Shown here: in pieces, positions 12,608 through 25,332 of the stretch
Layout of the letters: each line of letters starts with the position of its first letter
Position numbering within the stretch: the stretch's first letter is position 1
Origin: Vespula vulgaris
Taxonomy: Eukaryota; Arthropoda; Insecta; Hymenoptera; Vespidae
DNA length: 64,000 bases
Assembly (NCBI RefSeq): GCF_905475345.1
Contig: NC_066602.1
Location: 2,887,814 to 2,951,813, forward strand
Direction: 5' to 3'
The notes under the pieces: generated by a model
What the model saw: the letters and a program-made list of their open reading frames with translations, nothing else
Told to the model about the DNA's origin: nothing
Databases searched by the model: none
Translations under genes and position numbers: made by a program

Positions 12608-12615
<8 letters not shown>

Positions 12616-12661
<46 letters not shown>
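12616..12661. repeat. (TA)n microsatellite
   Basis: A pure TA run of about 46 bases. Confidence 0.97.
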
Positions 12662-12666
<5 letters not shown>

Positions 12667-14616
12667 AAAGAAAGAAAGGAAAAAAAATACCGTATCCCCG
12701 TTCACGGACAAGAGTCTACCAATGGATGGGATCCGCTATCGTACAATACCCGTTGCGGCTTTTCAAATTTTTATTTCGCCCAAGACGAGGAGGAAAAATA
12801 AAATTTTTCGTCGGGGGTTATAAAAAGTGGAGTTGAATGTTCGCCTTCACATTTTAATCAAGGTTCGTTTTTACAAATCCGAAATACAAGTCTGTTTTTT
12901 TTTCTGTATGTGTATGTGTGTATCTGCGTTACCAAACTTGCGAAAGTGGTACGCTTAAACGGGTTACGTATGAATTTTGAGTTTCTCTATAGTCTTCATC
13001 GTCTTCGTAGAACCAAATCGCGTTATTACGTACCCTATATATCCACTATTGCGTACGTCGAGGGATGAAAAGGGCACCCTTTTCATTTCGTTCAGTACGA
13101 TTCGAATTATTATTGCGGTGGACGGACGATACATACATACATACATATCTACATAGATATAGAGGAATGAATTTCTAGAATTAATTGTCCCGAGTGTCGA
13201 AAAAAGGATAAGACCGTGAAGGGAGGGGTGAAAGGGTGTCGCGGGAAATCAACGTTTCAACGGTTTTAAAATATGATAACGTTACCACCTATCTACTCTA
13301 GCTCGGTCGAATACCACCCCTGACGCGCGTACACGGAAACCAACGATCTCGTGCATCTTTCTTCGCGAATTTGATTTCCGCGGCCTTTTCTCATATACCC
13401 CTTCGTACGATTCTCAGAGGAAAAAATAATATTAATAGGAAAGAAAAGTAGAGACGGGAAGGGACAGACGGAACGAGAGAAAGAAAAAAAAAGAGAGAGA
13501 GAAAGAAAGTAAAACGAAAAAAAAAGAAGAAACCTATTCACCGAAACGAGATCCGAAGCGTACTGGTTCGCCGGTTGATGGCTAGTTTTCGCTCGAATCC
13601 CATGGCTTGCCTCGACAATCTTTCCTAACCGTCAACGCGCGAAATAACTCATTTCGAGAATGCGTGCCAGCGTGAAACTGTCGATAGCACGCACCGCGAG
13701 CGGAATACACGACAGCGTGTAAACAAGCGCGCGAGTCCGTCAGTATCACGGTTGTATTATATTTCGAATAGGTTGAGAGAGAAAGAGAGAAAGAGAGAGA
13801 GAGAGAGAGGGTTGGAAGGGCGGTGTGCTAGGGTTAGAGAGGGTGCAAGAGAGCATCGTTAAACCCCTGGTTTCGTGCGTATACCGATTTCGCGGATTCG
13901 TCGCTGATCTCGTCTCTCTTTTACACGCGATTCAACCCCCGACCCTCTTCCAAGTTGTGACGCGACTCTCTCTCCCTCTCTCTCTCTCTCTCTCTTTCGG
14001 TACGAACGCACACGCGTGTGCGTGAAACGAGCAACGAATACGAGAGACGGGCCGAGCACTCGACGGCGAGCCTCTCTCGCACGACCGGCTGGCAAGTGAC
14101 ACCAAACAAATCTGCCCGCAACTCGCGTAGTCGAGCTGTGCCGTTAGCGCCATGCAACCACCCCCGCACGCTCGTCCGCTCGTTCCCGACCCCCCGACGA
14201 TCTCAACCGCTCGACACAAAATTCCTTCTCTTCTTCTATATACCTTTATATGCGTAGTTACACGTACTCTTTGTACGTTCTAACAACTAAAAAGATCCTG
14301 GGAAAAACTTATTTTAAAGGTCGAATTAAACCAAGGGAAAAGATTACTCTCTCTCTCTCTCTCTTTCTCTGTCTCCCTTTACGAACAAAGAAATAAGACG
14401 GAATATAATTAACGTTGCGATTGTGTTAACGTCGAATAATCTTAGCTTGGAAACTTTTCGCGTTTTTCGAAAGGAAAGAAGAAAAACAGAGAAAAGAGAA
14501 ATTAGTTTTTTAAATGTTTATCCAACGCGATACTTTTGATATACATGCAGACGCACACGCACGTGGATTTACAATGGCGTCTAATTCAATAAACCACCGA
14601 GGCTCGACTTAGTACC

Positions 14617-14704
14617 AACGACGACTACGACTACGACTACGACTACGACGAGTACGATGACTACGACGACGACCACGACCACGACGACGACGAGAACGAG
14701 GACG
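14617..14704. repeat. (GACTAC/GACGAC)n trinucleotide array
   Basis: GAC, TAC and CAC triplets in a mixed array. It could encode Arg/Ser-type repeats on the minus strand, but no gene context supports coding. Confidence 0.9.
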
Positions 14705-15013
14705 GACCAGATGCAGCTGCGCCGATGACTCCCTGACGGTGCCACTGCTTTTTGCCTCATTAAGACTGTCGTACGAGGAATAATAGATTTTCACGGAACT
14801 CCGCAAACAGAAGGCCCGGCCCTCGTGATTTATCGCTCGTGCTCGGCACCACGCAATTTGGCCTTTTTTCGCGGTTCTTATCGTCGTATGACGCCAAGGA
14901 TAGCAAACGAATTGCTACGTCCGCGAAACAGAGCGCTCGAGGGAACATGTGCGAGACTACGTCGTGCTCGATGAGGGGAGAAGAAAAAGGCAAAGAAAGA
15001 GACGAAGAAAGAG

Positions 15014-15044
<31 letters not shown>

Positions 15045-15134
15045 CAAAGAGAGAGAGAGAGAGAGAACGTTTCTAGGAAAATTTTCTTCAAGATTGTTTG
15101 GACTTTAATCGCTCTTGATATACCTTGTTAACTA

Positions 15135-15178
<44 letters not shown>

Positions 15179-16599
15179 AACTAAGGTCCGTGTAAGAGAC
15201 TAGAATAGAATAGAATCTTCAAAGAACTTAGAAAAACCACAATAGAGATTCCATTTTATTTAATTCGATCGTACGTATCTATCTACTTACGAAATATGTA
15301 AGACGTACGTTTGTATTTTATACTTTATAGCGGCTTTATGCGAGAGAATAAATCCATGCGATTAATTACTCATCTTCCATCGACTTCCTTCGATGTTCCT
15401 TTGATCCGAGCTATCGAGGTTCTCTCTCTCTCTCTCTCTTTTTCTTTTCAATGCTACTTCTCATTGCCACCGACTCTTTCTCTCTTTCTCTCTCTATCTC
15501 TCATTCTTTCTCTCTCTCTCTCTCATCGACCGACAGTCGGCACCGGCCGTCTCGCTCTCGCGAGCCACTCGCATCAATTTAAGTTTTTCTCGCGAGTGCA
15601 CTCTCTCTCTCTCTCTCCCTCTCTCTCTTCTTCGAGCACGACGAAAAAAGGCGCGCATGATCTTACGATTGTGTGAGCACAAAGTGCCGACGTACCGCGC
15701 ACTGTTGCACTGTTGGAAACCTTCTCCTTCTCTCTCTCTCTTTCTCTCTCTATCCCTCTCTATTCATGTATCTCTTTCTTCGTCTCTCTCTTTCCGTCCA
15801 CGCCACTCGTGTTCTTCTTCGATTCCTTCCTCCGTTCTTTTCCTCCTCTACGATCTTTCTTCCTCTTAGCTTTTTATTCGTCCTCCGTTCTCCTCCGTCC
15901 TACTCTAACCAACTCGAACGTTTGATGTTTCGCGTTCGCGTTCGCGTCGGTCACTCGACGTAAGAAGCGCATTATAAACCGTAAACGTTCAGGACCAGAT
16001 GCTGAACACATCGGGATTCTCCTCCCGCGTTATACTCTGTCTCTTCGACGGATTTCAACATTTCGACCGTTTTACGAAAAATTCCTTCGATATCTCCCTC
16101 TGTTATACGATCGATCGATAAGACAACGTAATAAGAAAAATTGTATATGTCATTTCGTAAAAATTAATTCGATACGAAAACGGTGTAAGAGATATGTACG
16201 TACGTATCTAAGACGAAGAAAGAAAAATTATTAGCTTAAGATCGTTCGCCATCTTTCTGGTGGTGGTAATTGCCTCTACCTCTTCTTTCCGTTTCATCGT
16301 CCAGCTGTTTTCAACGCACGGTAGAACGAATACGTACTTACTTACTTACTTACTTATTTACTTACATATGTATGTACGTCTGTCGGTAGAAATCCGAGAG
16401 GTACACGAGGAGTTAAATAGCCTCGTGAATATGCACCGTGAGCTCTATATAAAACGGCGAATGTTGTTAACCGACGATAGACCTCCTTCGACCTCTTCCT
16501 CAAGAACAGTTGCGCCAATGCGCAAATAATGACATACGAAGAAGGGAATAAAGCCGTCTTTTGCTCGGCTTCCTTTCTCCGCGCGCGACGAGAGAAGTC

Positions 16600-16609
16600 G
16601 AGAGACAGG

Positions 16610-16653
<44 letters not shown>

Positions 16654-16687
16654 TTAATTACTCTCTTTCTCTCTCTTTCTCTCTCTC
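16600..16687. repeat. (GA)n and (CT)n arms around a 10-base spacer
   Basis: (GA)n to 16650, spacer AACTTAATTA at 16651-16660, then (CT)n with TTTCT interruptions to 16687. The arms are complementary and could form a hairpin. Confidence 0.9.
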
Positions 16688-17624
16688 GTTTTCTCTCGGC
16701 CCTTTCTACGCACGCGATCTTACTCATCGGTCCGGAAACGCCGTAGGTACTGGGTGACGTCGAAAACATAACTACACGTGTCCTTCGTAATAAAGTCAAG
16801 ACGATCGAAGGATAATAATGAAAAGATAAAAGAGACAACTCGGTCTCAAAATATATCACGAGGAGATATTTCCGTCGCGTTTATTCGAGATTTCTTTTCT
16901 TATCGCGACGATCTCGTCGATACGATGATGTATATATTTATATATATGTATGTATACGTACGTACAACTCCGAATAGCAAATTTAAAAAATTTGTACCAA
17001 GGTCGAAACGACATTGACCCTAAGTAAACGTAGATAAGTACATCGTTAAAAGGCGGGATCAAGAGAATTCTTGTTACTTACTCGGTTCTTTCTTTTACCG
17101 TGGAAAAAGACTGATTGCATTTTAATTGTGAAACGACGTTGCTGACGGTTAATTGAATTAGCGGTGGTAGAAGGTGATAGAAGCAAGCGTATCGTGTCGT
17201 TCTTTGTACGTATATACGTACATAAATACGTATGTAGGTACGTAGATAGATATGCATGACGTTAGTTACAACATTCGTAGTTAAAACCACGTAACTAGTC
17301 CATAGCTCGCGACTAACTTTGAATTGTATCTTTTAGCGGAAAAGATAGTTGCCGATGGTAGGTTGTATGCGTTCCTTCGAAACTGTGTGCGTGTGTGTAC
17401 GACAAGAAAAGAAAAGAAAAGAAAAAAAAGAAGAAAGAAATAATGAATCTTTCTCTATCTATTAACAAACGTGATATACGCACGTAACTATGTTCAAACA
17501 ATCAAGTAGAAAGAAAAATCGAAATAGTTAAACAAAGTTTTGCAAAGCGAAGTAGTTAAAGTTCGAAACGAAGAAAGTAATATATACGTCAGACTTTGGA
17601 TGCTTCGATGCGTATCACCCGTTA

Positions 17625-17800
17625 GAAAATCCGGCCGGGGCGTGAGTAATTCCGCCGTTGGCGTTGCGGGCAATATAATGCGGCACGGTAAACTAAAAAC
17701 ACACCGAACCCGAGCGACGGTTTCCATGTGGGCCGTAGATTGTGCTTTATTATGGCGGAATTTTAGGTCAATTGCTAAATTGATCGACAATTTTCATTCC
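17625..17800. other. Complex unique island, candidate conserved non-coding element
   Basis: This is non-repetitive, CpG-rich sequence with AT-rich homeodomain-like cores (CAATATAATG, TTTATTATGGCGG). Although open in one plus frame (17540-17809), its composition does not look like a known protein. Regulatory function is inferred from its contrast with the flanking repeats only. Confidence 0.2.
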
Positions 17801-19532
17801 AAGAATTGAAATCTTCGTCGTACTACGTCGTACTACTCTCTAAGCGTTCACCGCGTTCACGCTGCTTTCTGATCTCTCGGGGTCGTTGCTCGCAAATATG
17901 GATAGGAAACAAAACGGACAAAGGGAAGGGATAAAGAAAGAGAGGACGTAGGCGTTCTCTTAAAAGAAAAGAAAAGAAAAAAGAAAAAAAGACCTGTTAA
18001 TTATCGATGTCTGTCCTTTTATCGCAGCCGCTCGTCGATCACCCTCGCGAACTTTGTCGAGCGATTCTTTGTCGAGATACGTCGAGACGTAAGGTTGCGT
18101 GTCTCTCCTCCTTTCCCTTCCCCTCCCTCTTCCACGCTATCCCAAAAAAATGACCGTCCAATCTAAAAACCAGAACGAAGTCAATTGATTATTGACTCTT
18201 CGTCTTTTCGTTTCTTTCCGATACGAGTTAACTTTCCAGAACGAATATTTCTGACGACTCATTAAAGTCGATTAAAGGAATCTAAATCGAACGGTTTCCG
18301 AACACTTCGAGTTAATTTTGAATATCGGTATTAATTGATAACGATAATATCCTTCGATGATACGAAATCGTTCGAACTTTTTCTTATTAATGAACTAAGG
18401 ATAAAGGATGAGAGATAAAGGATGGGAAGGGTGATAAAGAAGGACGGAGAGAGGTTTCGCAAAAGAGGTTATACGTTCGTAGGAGCAAATTAGAGGGTGT
18501 TTCGAATTGAAGCAACTCGAGGAGTGGAGGGATGAGGTTCGACGTTACGTTGTAACGTAGATGGAAATGGAAAAAGAGAAGACAGAGCCGAGGAACACGA
18601 GGAACTCCGAGGGATGAACAAATGAAATGAAATGTTGTTACTCGCGAACGAGACGGAGAAAGAGCCGAACGCGGAGGGTTGATCACCCTGGCTGCTGAAA
18701 GACGGAGAAAGAGAAAGAGAAAGAGAGAGAGAGAGATTGTTTGTCGTTACACCCTTCCTTCTATCCTGCGTTCTCTTGGTTTTACCACTCCTATTCCCAG
18801 TTAGACTGCTTATTTGCCTAATTGCGCGGCGGGCCCGATAAATTTCAACAAATCGTCGCTTTGTTTCGCAAATTTTACTCCGACGCAATCGCGCGAGAGC
18901 AGCTTGTTCTCTCTCTCTCTCTCTCTCTCTTTTTCTCTCTTTCTCTCCGCTGTACTCTTTTCCGTAGTTACCTGAAACATTTCTGAGGAATAGAAAGGAA
19001 GGAAGTGGACCTGGACGACCGACAAAAGGTATGTGGTATCTGTTCCGCAAACTCTGACCCAAATCTCCGTAACACACGACGAATAATTTCAAACGACTCG
19101 GGTCTCCCTCTATCTCTTTCTCTTTCTCTCTTTTTCCCTGCTCATTTTGTTTGTCGCTCAGACGATATTTCGAAAAGAAGAACATCATTGATCGTCGTGA
19201 GAAGAATAAACGTGAAAAGAGCAGACTTCTCTATTATCTGATGCTCGTTCGAGGGACAATCAACCGGTAGACACCGCCGATGCGAACCGCGTAAATTAAA
19301 AGGAACCGCGAGAGCGAACGAGGTTCTGCACGGTTGAAAAGAGAAATCGCTTTAAAAATGGCGCGAGTCGATCCTTAAAGAAACGAGCGTACCGTGAATC
19401 ATCTACGACGTCGAACGATGCTTTTCTTTTTCTCTTTCGCGAACCCGTTTAAAAGACGATTCACGGGGGGGAAGAAAAAAGAGAGAAAAGAAAATGGAGA
19501 GAAAGAAGAAGAAGAAAGGAAAAAAGGAAAGG

Positions 19533-19566
<34 letters not shown>

Positions 19567-20360
19567 TAAAACCATCGTAGCCAGTGGTTCAGCTTCTTTT
19601 AGGTCCTTACGGTTACTTCTCTCTTTCTCGTGGGGCTCGTTAACGGAATCGCGGATCAATGTCGACCTTTGTCGCCGGTGCTCGTAATTTTATGGGATTT
19701 CATAACAACGAGAGCACATCGGGTACGTTTCGTATCGAATAGATTCGTATCGCGGTACGAAGGAAAGAAGGAAAAAAGGCGTGTGGGTTATGGGGGTGGT
19801 GGTAGTAAGAGAGAAAGAGAGAGAGAGAGAGAGAGAGGAGGGACGAAGAGTAAAAGGGAAAGATGGGATCGGTGAAGTGGAGAGTTTCATGACGGGAGAT
19901 CGTCTTGTTAAAAGTAGCCCGCCTCATTGCCTCCGATATTTGGTTGGTACTGCTCTTCTGTCAGGGTAGCTCGAGAACCGAGCATCATCTCAATAGCCAC
20001 TCAAAACCTTCGACCGTGTGCCGTCTTGTTACACGAGAGCGCGTATAGGTATAGATATGTTTAGGGCACGCGTCGAGATAGATCGCAAGTATGCTTGCTC
20101 ATATATACATATGTGTGCGTGTGTATTTACGAGAGCGAAAGTTTCTTTTCGACGAATGATTTTTATCGATTTTATCGCAAGAAAGAACAACGACTAATTG
20201 ACGAGACGAGGGCGAGGACATGCGAGAGAAGAAGAAGAAAAAGAAAGAAAAAAGAGAAGAAAAGGAGAAAAGAGAACAAGTGCGATTATTTTTAAAAAGA
20301 AAATACATCCGTGCCAGGATCGAAGAACGATCTTTTTTTTCTCTCGCTCTCCCCTTCTCT

Positions 20361-20395
<35 letters not shown>

Positions 20396-20464
20396 GAAGG
20401 ATCGACAAAAAAGAGAAAAAGAAAAAAGGAAGAAAAAGAGAAAGAAAAGAAATAGGGACCATCT

Positions 20465-20830
20465 TCGTAGGAGGCCGAGTTAATGAGACCTCTCCCCTGA
20501 CTTTTCATATGCCAAGGGCTACTTATTTCGCATATCAGGACTCGAGAGCCAGGAGAGCTCCCGTTCTACATAACGTTCCTATAGAGATGTATGGGGCCAG
20601 AGGCTACGATGCTAGTACCTCGGCCAACACCTCAAGGCTAAACGGCCGCATATAAAAACGTGAAATATCAGGGGCATTTTCTTATCGCATAGCGGTCCGC
20701 GTTACCCATATGTAAAAACGAATAAAATCGTAGCGGTAAGTTGCGCCGGGGGAGAACGTGTGGCTCCGTAGTCGGACACGCCTTCGGGCCACTCGCCCGA
20801 ATCAGATTCGTACGTTCCTGGCATATAAGA
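20465..20830. other. Complex unique island without a recognised gene
   Basis: Mixed, GC-richer sequence lies between two low-complexity regions. Short frames are open on both strands (for example to 20655 plus and 20902-20702 minus), but none has recognisable motifs or clear splice boundaries. Candidate regulatory sequence. Confidence 0.2.
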
Positions 20831-22658
20831 GTCCGCGAGAGCGGATAAATCCTTGCTACGAGAATATCCTGTGTCCCTTACCCTACCACCCCTACCTTCC
20901 ACCCTCTTATACCCCCACTCTATTATCGTCCCTATTTATTCTTCTACTTCGTCTTCTTTCTCCCTCTTATAAAACCTGCTACTTCTTTATCCACCTCCAC
21001 CCTATCGTCCGCCTCGTAAGATCGCGTGACTCCTTCGAAAGATTCGAAACAACGAACGTAGCACCACTCGTAACGGTAAAGATTTTAAACGACATTCTCC
21101 TACTTAAGATTAGAATCGTCTAATTTATTTAAACCATACGAGTGGTTTCTTTTCGAAACGTTGGATTAAAGGGCTCCTCTCTCTTTTTCCATCCCCTCCC
21201 TATCGGTCTTCTTCTTACTCCTTTTGTTCTTGTTCTTCTTCCTCTTTTCTGGGAACATCGAACGGAACCTTACGAATTACTCCCCGGAGATCTCTGGCAG
21301 AGAAGAGCGGCCCTATAGTCACCCCCACCGTCATCACCACCACTACCACCATCAGCAACGACTACGGTAACGTCTGCCGATGTCGAAAACACGTGTGCGC
21401 CATAGCGTAGATACAAGCAGACCAGGTTGGAATCGTCTGACCCATTTGCAACGTCACCCGGACAATTTCCAGCCAGCAAAGTTCCATCTTCGGGGCTTCG
21501 GGGCCGAGCGCAGGGAGCTCCCGTGATATTAGAACAAACGATTTCATCTCCTCGATTCCGCCTACACCGAGAGACCGTCTTCTTCTCCCCTTGCCTCTCT
21601 CCTCCTTCCTCCTTCCTCCTCCTCCTCCACCTCCACCTCCACCTCCTCCTCCTACAAATCCTCCCTCTTTCATCCCTTTCTCCACCGAAATTTCCTTCCC
21701 TACGTCCTCCTACGCCAAAATACGTTTCTGTACATGCGTGAACCCCTGTTTCCTAGTATCGAACGGCCAAGTCTACGAGGAATCTTCCTCGTCGTTAAAT
21801 CTACTCTTTCCTCTCCTCCATCCACCCCCTATCCCTTCCAAACTCCCCTCGATTACGACACCTCAACGATTTCGTCGATATCCAAAGGATACATTTTCTT
21901 ATTAAATCGCTACAGTTTCGAAATTTCTCATAATCTCTCTCGGTGATCATCCTCGATCTTTCGTAATCGCGATCCATTTTTTCTTTTTTCTCATTCACAT
22001 ATATCCATATCCACGTACGCACATCGCGAATAAATATCGTAGAATTTGACGAACTGTAAAAGAGAGGATATGTTCGCGGTGTATAATAATAAAATACTAC
22101 AGGATAATTGTCGAAATTAATCTATGTAATCTAAAGACCGAGAGGAAGTGTATTTCTGGTGAACGCCGGAGTAACAGAAGGACGACGAATCGCTCTCTGT
22201 TGGATTAAATACCCGTTCCCGTTTTAGGTATCCACGATTACCTTTCCACGTGGTACTGGATAAATCGGAATTGCGTAATATCGTGCGCCCGAGTGCGCGC
22301 TCGCGAGTAGAATTGCGTAAAGGCAAATATGCAATAGACTACCTGAACGTCCCGTATTGTACGATTGTCTCCGTTCTCCGCTCCCGTTTCGCGGGAAATG
22401 CAAGGCAGGCATTTCCCGGCATTGTAACCACCCCGTCGAGTTCGGAGTATTGCCAGCCTCAACGTTTGAATTGCATTACCTATTATTGCTTATTGTTCGG
22501 CTCGCTCGCTTCGCATGCTACGATTCTCCTTCCCCCACTCCGAGTCTACAATTCCCTCCCCCTATTCCCATCTCCCTCTCTCCACACCTCACTCTCACCC
22601 TGGAATCACCCCAGAACCACCCCCACCCACTTTCCGGCTCTTTGCTTTCTACGCTCGA

Positions 22659-22692
<34 letters not shown>

Positions 22693-23693
22693 ATCTTTTG
22701 CAACCGTATATCGCGCATATTTCTTCCGACTGTATTTCTCTTCTCTCTTAGTTACTAAATATTCTAAGAATATCATTGATCCGATCTTTCTTATTCGCTC
22801 GTTTATAGATATTATTCGTCTGCCGCGTAACTAACAAACGTTGTTCTTGTGTATTTTTTCTTTTTCTTTTTTTTTTATTATATATCGTCAAAAAGATGAA
22901 TGTATTTTACTTTTTTCTTTTTTTTTTGATTTACTTTATCCTACATTTGCCGAAAACGCATTTCATTCCACGTTAAACGATCCTACGTCGGTCGGATTAT
23001 TAATTAGTTCATAGTTCTTGCTCGAGTAAACTCGATTTCGATCTCGGTAAGACCGAAAGACCACCAAACTTGGAAGGAAAAGTCTGAAAGCTCAGTCGTT
23101 CTAACTTCAAAGGTAAATGACACGGGAAATATGTATAATCCTTACGGTAGTTCGACCTTTGAACTGGAACGACTTACTGCACGACCGTCAACGTTATAAC
23201 CAGCGTCTTCCACTTTATATACATGTCCCTTCTCTTTTCCTCTCTCTCTCTCTCTCTTTCTCTTTCTCGAAATTCTCCTCTTGTCAGTTTTATGTCAATC
23301 TCGGAATAGAGCGGAACATTGTCGCTTCGAAATTGTGCGTAACTATGACGATAGTTTGGTTGGGTTGGATTGGCAAAATTAATGAAAATTCGGGACGCGA
23401 GTTTCAAAGAAGAAGAAGAAGAAGAAAGGGGATGAGACGAGACACTAAAGTGGAAAGCGGATATATTCGAGATTCGTGTGCGTTAGAAGGAAGAATAGAA
23501 ACGCTCTTCTAGGCCGACGAGGGCTCGACTAATCGTGACAAATACTGATCCGGGATTGCCGAATTATAAACTAATGTCTCGAGGAAACTTGTGACTCTGA
23601 AATGACTTTGCTACCTCTTCCCCTACCTCTTCTCGATTATTATACTTAACCATCCGTTTCCATGGCCTTCGACCTTCGTCGTACATTTGCTAT

Positions 23694-23717
23694 TTTATAT
23701 ATATATATATATATACA

Positions 23718-23753
<36 letters not shown>

Positions 23754-23761
23754 GTATATAT
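23694..23761. repeat. (TA)n microsatellite
   Basis: A TA run with single C and G interruptions (ATACATGATAT). Confidence 0.95.
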
Positions 23762-24262
23762 ACGAACGACAGATTTCCTCAGAAGTACAACGAGCATCTC
23801 CTTCTAACATTTTTTTCTCTTTATTCATTCGACTATCTCTTTTTCTTTTTCATCATCTTTTTTTTTCACGAGTATTATTGATCAAAAAAAAAAAAAAAAA
23901 GAAAAGAAATAATGAAGAAAAACAGATTTTCGTGGATTTTCAATGATAGATTAATCCTCGTTTGACGAGCGATTGATTGAGTTTTTAAGTAACGACTATC
24001 AAAGTTTAAATAAATGATGGAAAGTCTGTTAGAGAAGCAAACGTTATCGTCTCTCTCTTTCTCTTAGAAAAAGGAAATTGGATGATATTTTCCTCAACGA
24101 TCAAATCTTATTGCCAATTGAAAGAGGAAAAGTTCGCGCGGTACATTTACCCGAAGAAATCACCGTACGACGGGAAAAGTCTAAGAGCGAAAATGGCGCG
24201 TTTCTCTCTCTCTCTCGCCGTATCGTCGAAAACCCTCGACAATTCCAATAACGAGTTTTATC

Positions 24263-24296
<34 letters not shown>

Positions 24297-24579
24297 ATCG
24301 CTTGGTCTAAATTCTTTTTCTTAAAAAAGGACAACGAGAAAAAACCAAAAAAAAAAATAAATAAATAAATTTCCTTGATGTTATCGGAAGAAAAAAAGAA
24401 GAGAGAGAATAAAGAAATGAAAGGAAATATTTAAAAACTAATCGAGATATAAGGAGAAAGCAAGGTGATGAAAAAAGAAGGCAAGGGAGAATAGACGAAA
24501 ATGTGTGTCTTTATGTATGTGTGTATATATATATATATATATAGAAGCAATCCAATTTCGATGACCCTCGCTCATAATT

Positions 24580-24800
24580 TCATCTATCAGTAGCCGCAAA
24601 CGGGCATAGACCCTGGTCGATACTTTCGCGAGAAGAAGATTTCGTTCTGGGATACGCCATGAGATATAATGAGAGCCCGAAAAGCGTCAGCGGCGTCTAA
24701 TGTCGAAAATTATAGCATATTGGCAATAAAATCCCAAGCAGGGTTTGCCCCAATAGCCAAGCCGGTTAAGCATGGTTTCTACTCTCCATTGGGGTGACCA
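24580..24800. other. Complex unique island, candidate conserved non-coding element
   Basis: This is unique sequence with GGGCATAGACCCTGG and AATGTCGAAAATTATAGC segments, flanked by A/G-rich low-complexity DNA. No ORF of note. Box A/B promoter elements of a tRNA were looked for around 24740-24790 and not found. Confidence 0.2.
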
Positions 24801-25332
24801 GCACCGAGATTGGGTGAGGGGGAGGAGGGAGGCAAGATGGGAGGGTGATCGGGAGGAGAGGAAGGGATTGCTAGCTTATTGTAACGAACGTTGGAACCAC
24901 GTTTTGCCATTACGGGTAATCTTGTCCCGGGAGAATGTCCGATATTACGTTGATATCGCAGATCGATAATTCGAATTCTTTTTTTGCCTTTTCTACGTGC
25001 CAAATTTAATAAGATACGCGGCCGATTAAGAATAACGAGGGAATTATATTATTTCGTAAGTCGTATGAAAAACATTTTAAGGAATGCTATTAAAAAAAAA
25101 AAAAAATCATAAGGATTCAATCTCGAAACGAACGATAATAGTAATTAAGAAGGGGAAAAAAAGAAAAGAAATTAAAAAAATGATAAGAGGAAAAAAGGGA
25201 CAATGTCGCGGAGGAGGAATAATAAAAGGAAATGCAAAAATCGTTTGAAAGTTAACGTTGATGATCTCTGATAATCTCTTCGGGTGGATTGTTCTTCTTC
25301 TTCTTCTTCTTCTTTTTCTTTTCGAATGAAAC

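Larger units (their letters stand above)
12700..18385. other. Repeat-rich non-coding stretch
   Basis: No supported gene. It holds GA/CT runs at 13769-13810, 13967-13997, 14347-14376, 15140-15177 and 15420-15800, a (GACTAC/GACGAC)n array at 14617-14704, (GATA)n at 15013-15044, (CTTA)n at 16333-16366 and (GA)n/(CT)n at 16600-16687. Complex blocks lie at 13550-13760, 14000-14220 and 17625-17800. Confidence 0.7.
18386..25332. other. Repeat-rich non-coding stretch upstream to the kinesin 3' end
   Basis: No supported gene. It contains GA/CT tracts at 18711-18735, 18905-18950, 19540-19566, 19808-19837 and 20362-20394, pyrimidine-rich sequence at 20880-21000 and 21590-21700, (CT)n at 22663-22692, (TA)n at 23694-23761 and (GA)n at 24267-24294. 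Complex islands lie at 20465-20830, 22240-22500 and 24580-24800. A/T-rich DNA at 24990-25190 probably includes the kinesin 3'UTR end. Confidence 0.65.

Noticed and set aside
18490..19188. 232-codon minus-strand open frame
   Set aside because: Much of it is GA/CT repeat translated as Arg-Glu or Ser-Leu. No domain, splice context or start context supports it.
22250..22834. 194-codon plus-strand open frame
   Set aside because: The second half is (CT)n and pyrimidine-rich DNA. The first half has no recognisable motif, and overlapping frames on both strands are also open.
24740..24790. Possible tRNA-like sequence
   Set aside because: No box A/box B pair or cloverleaf arms could be fitted.
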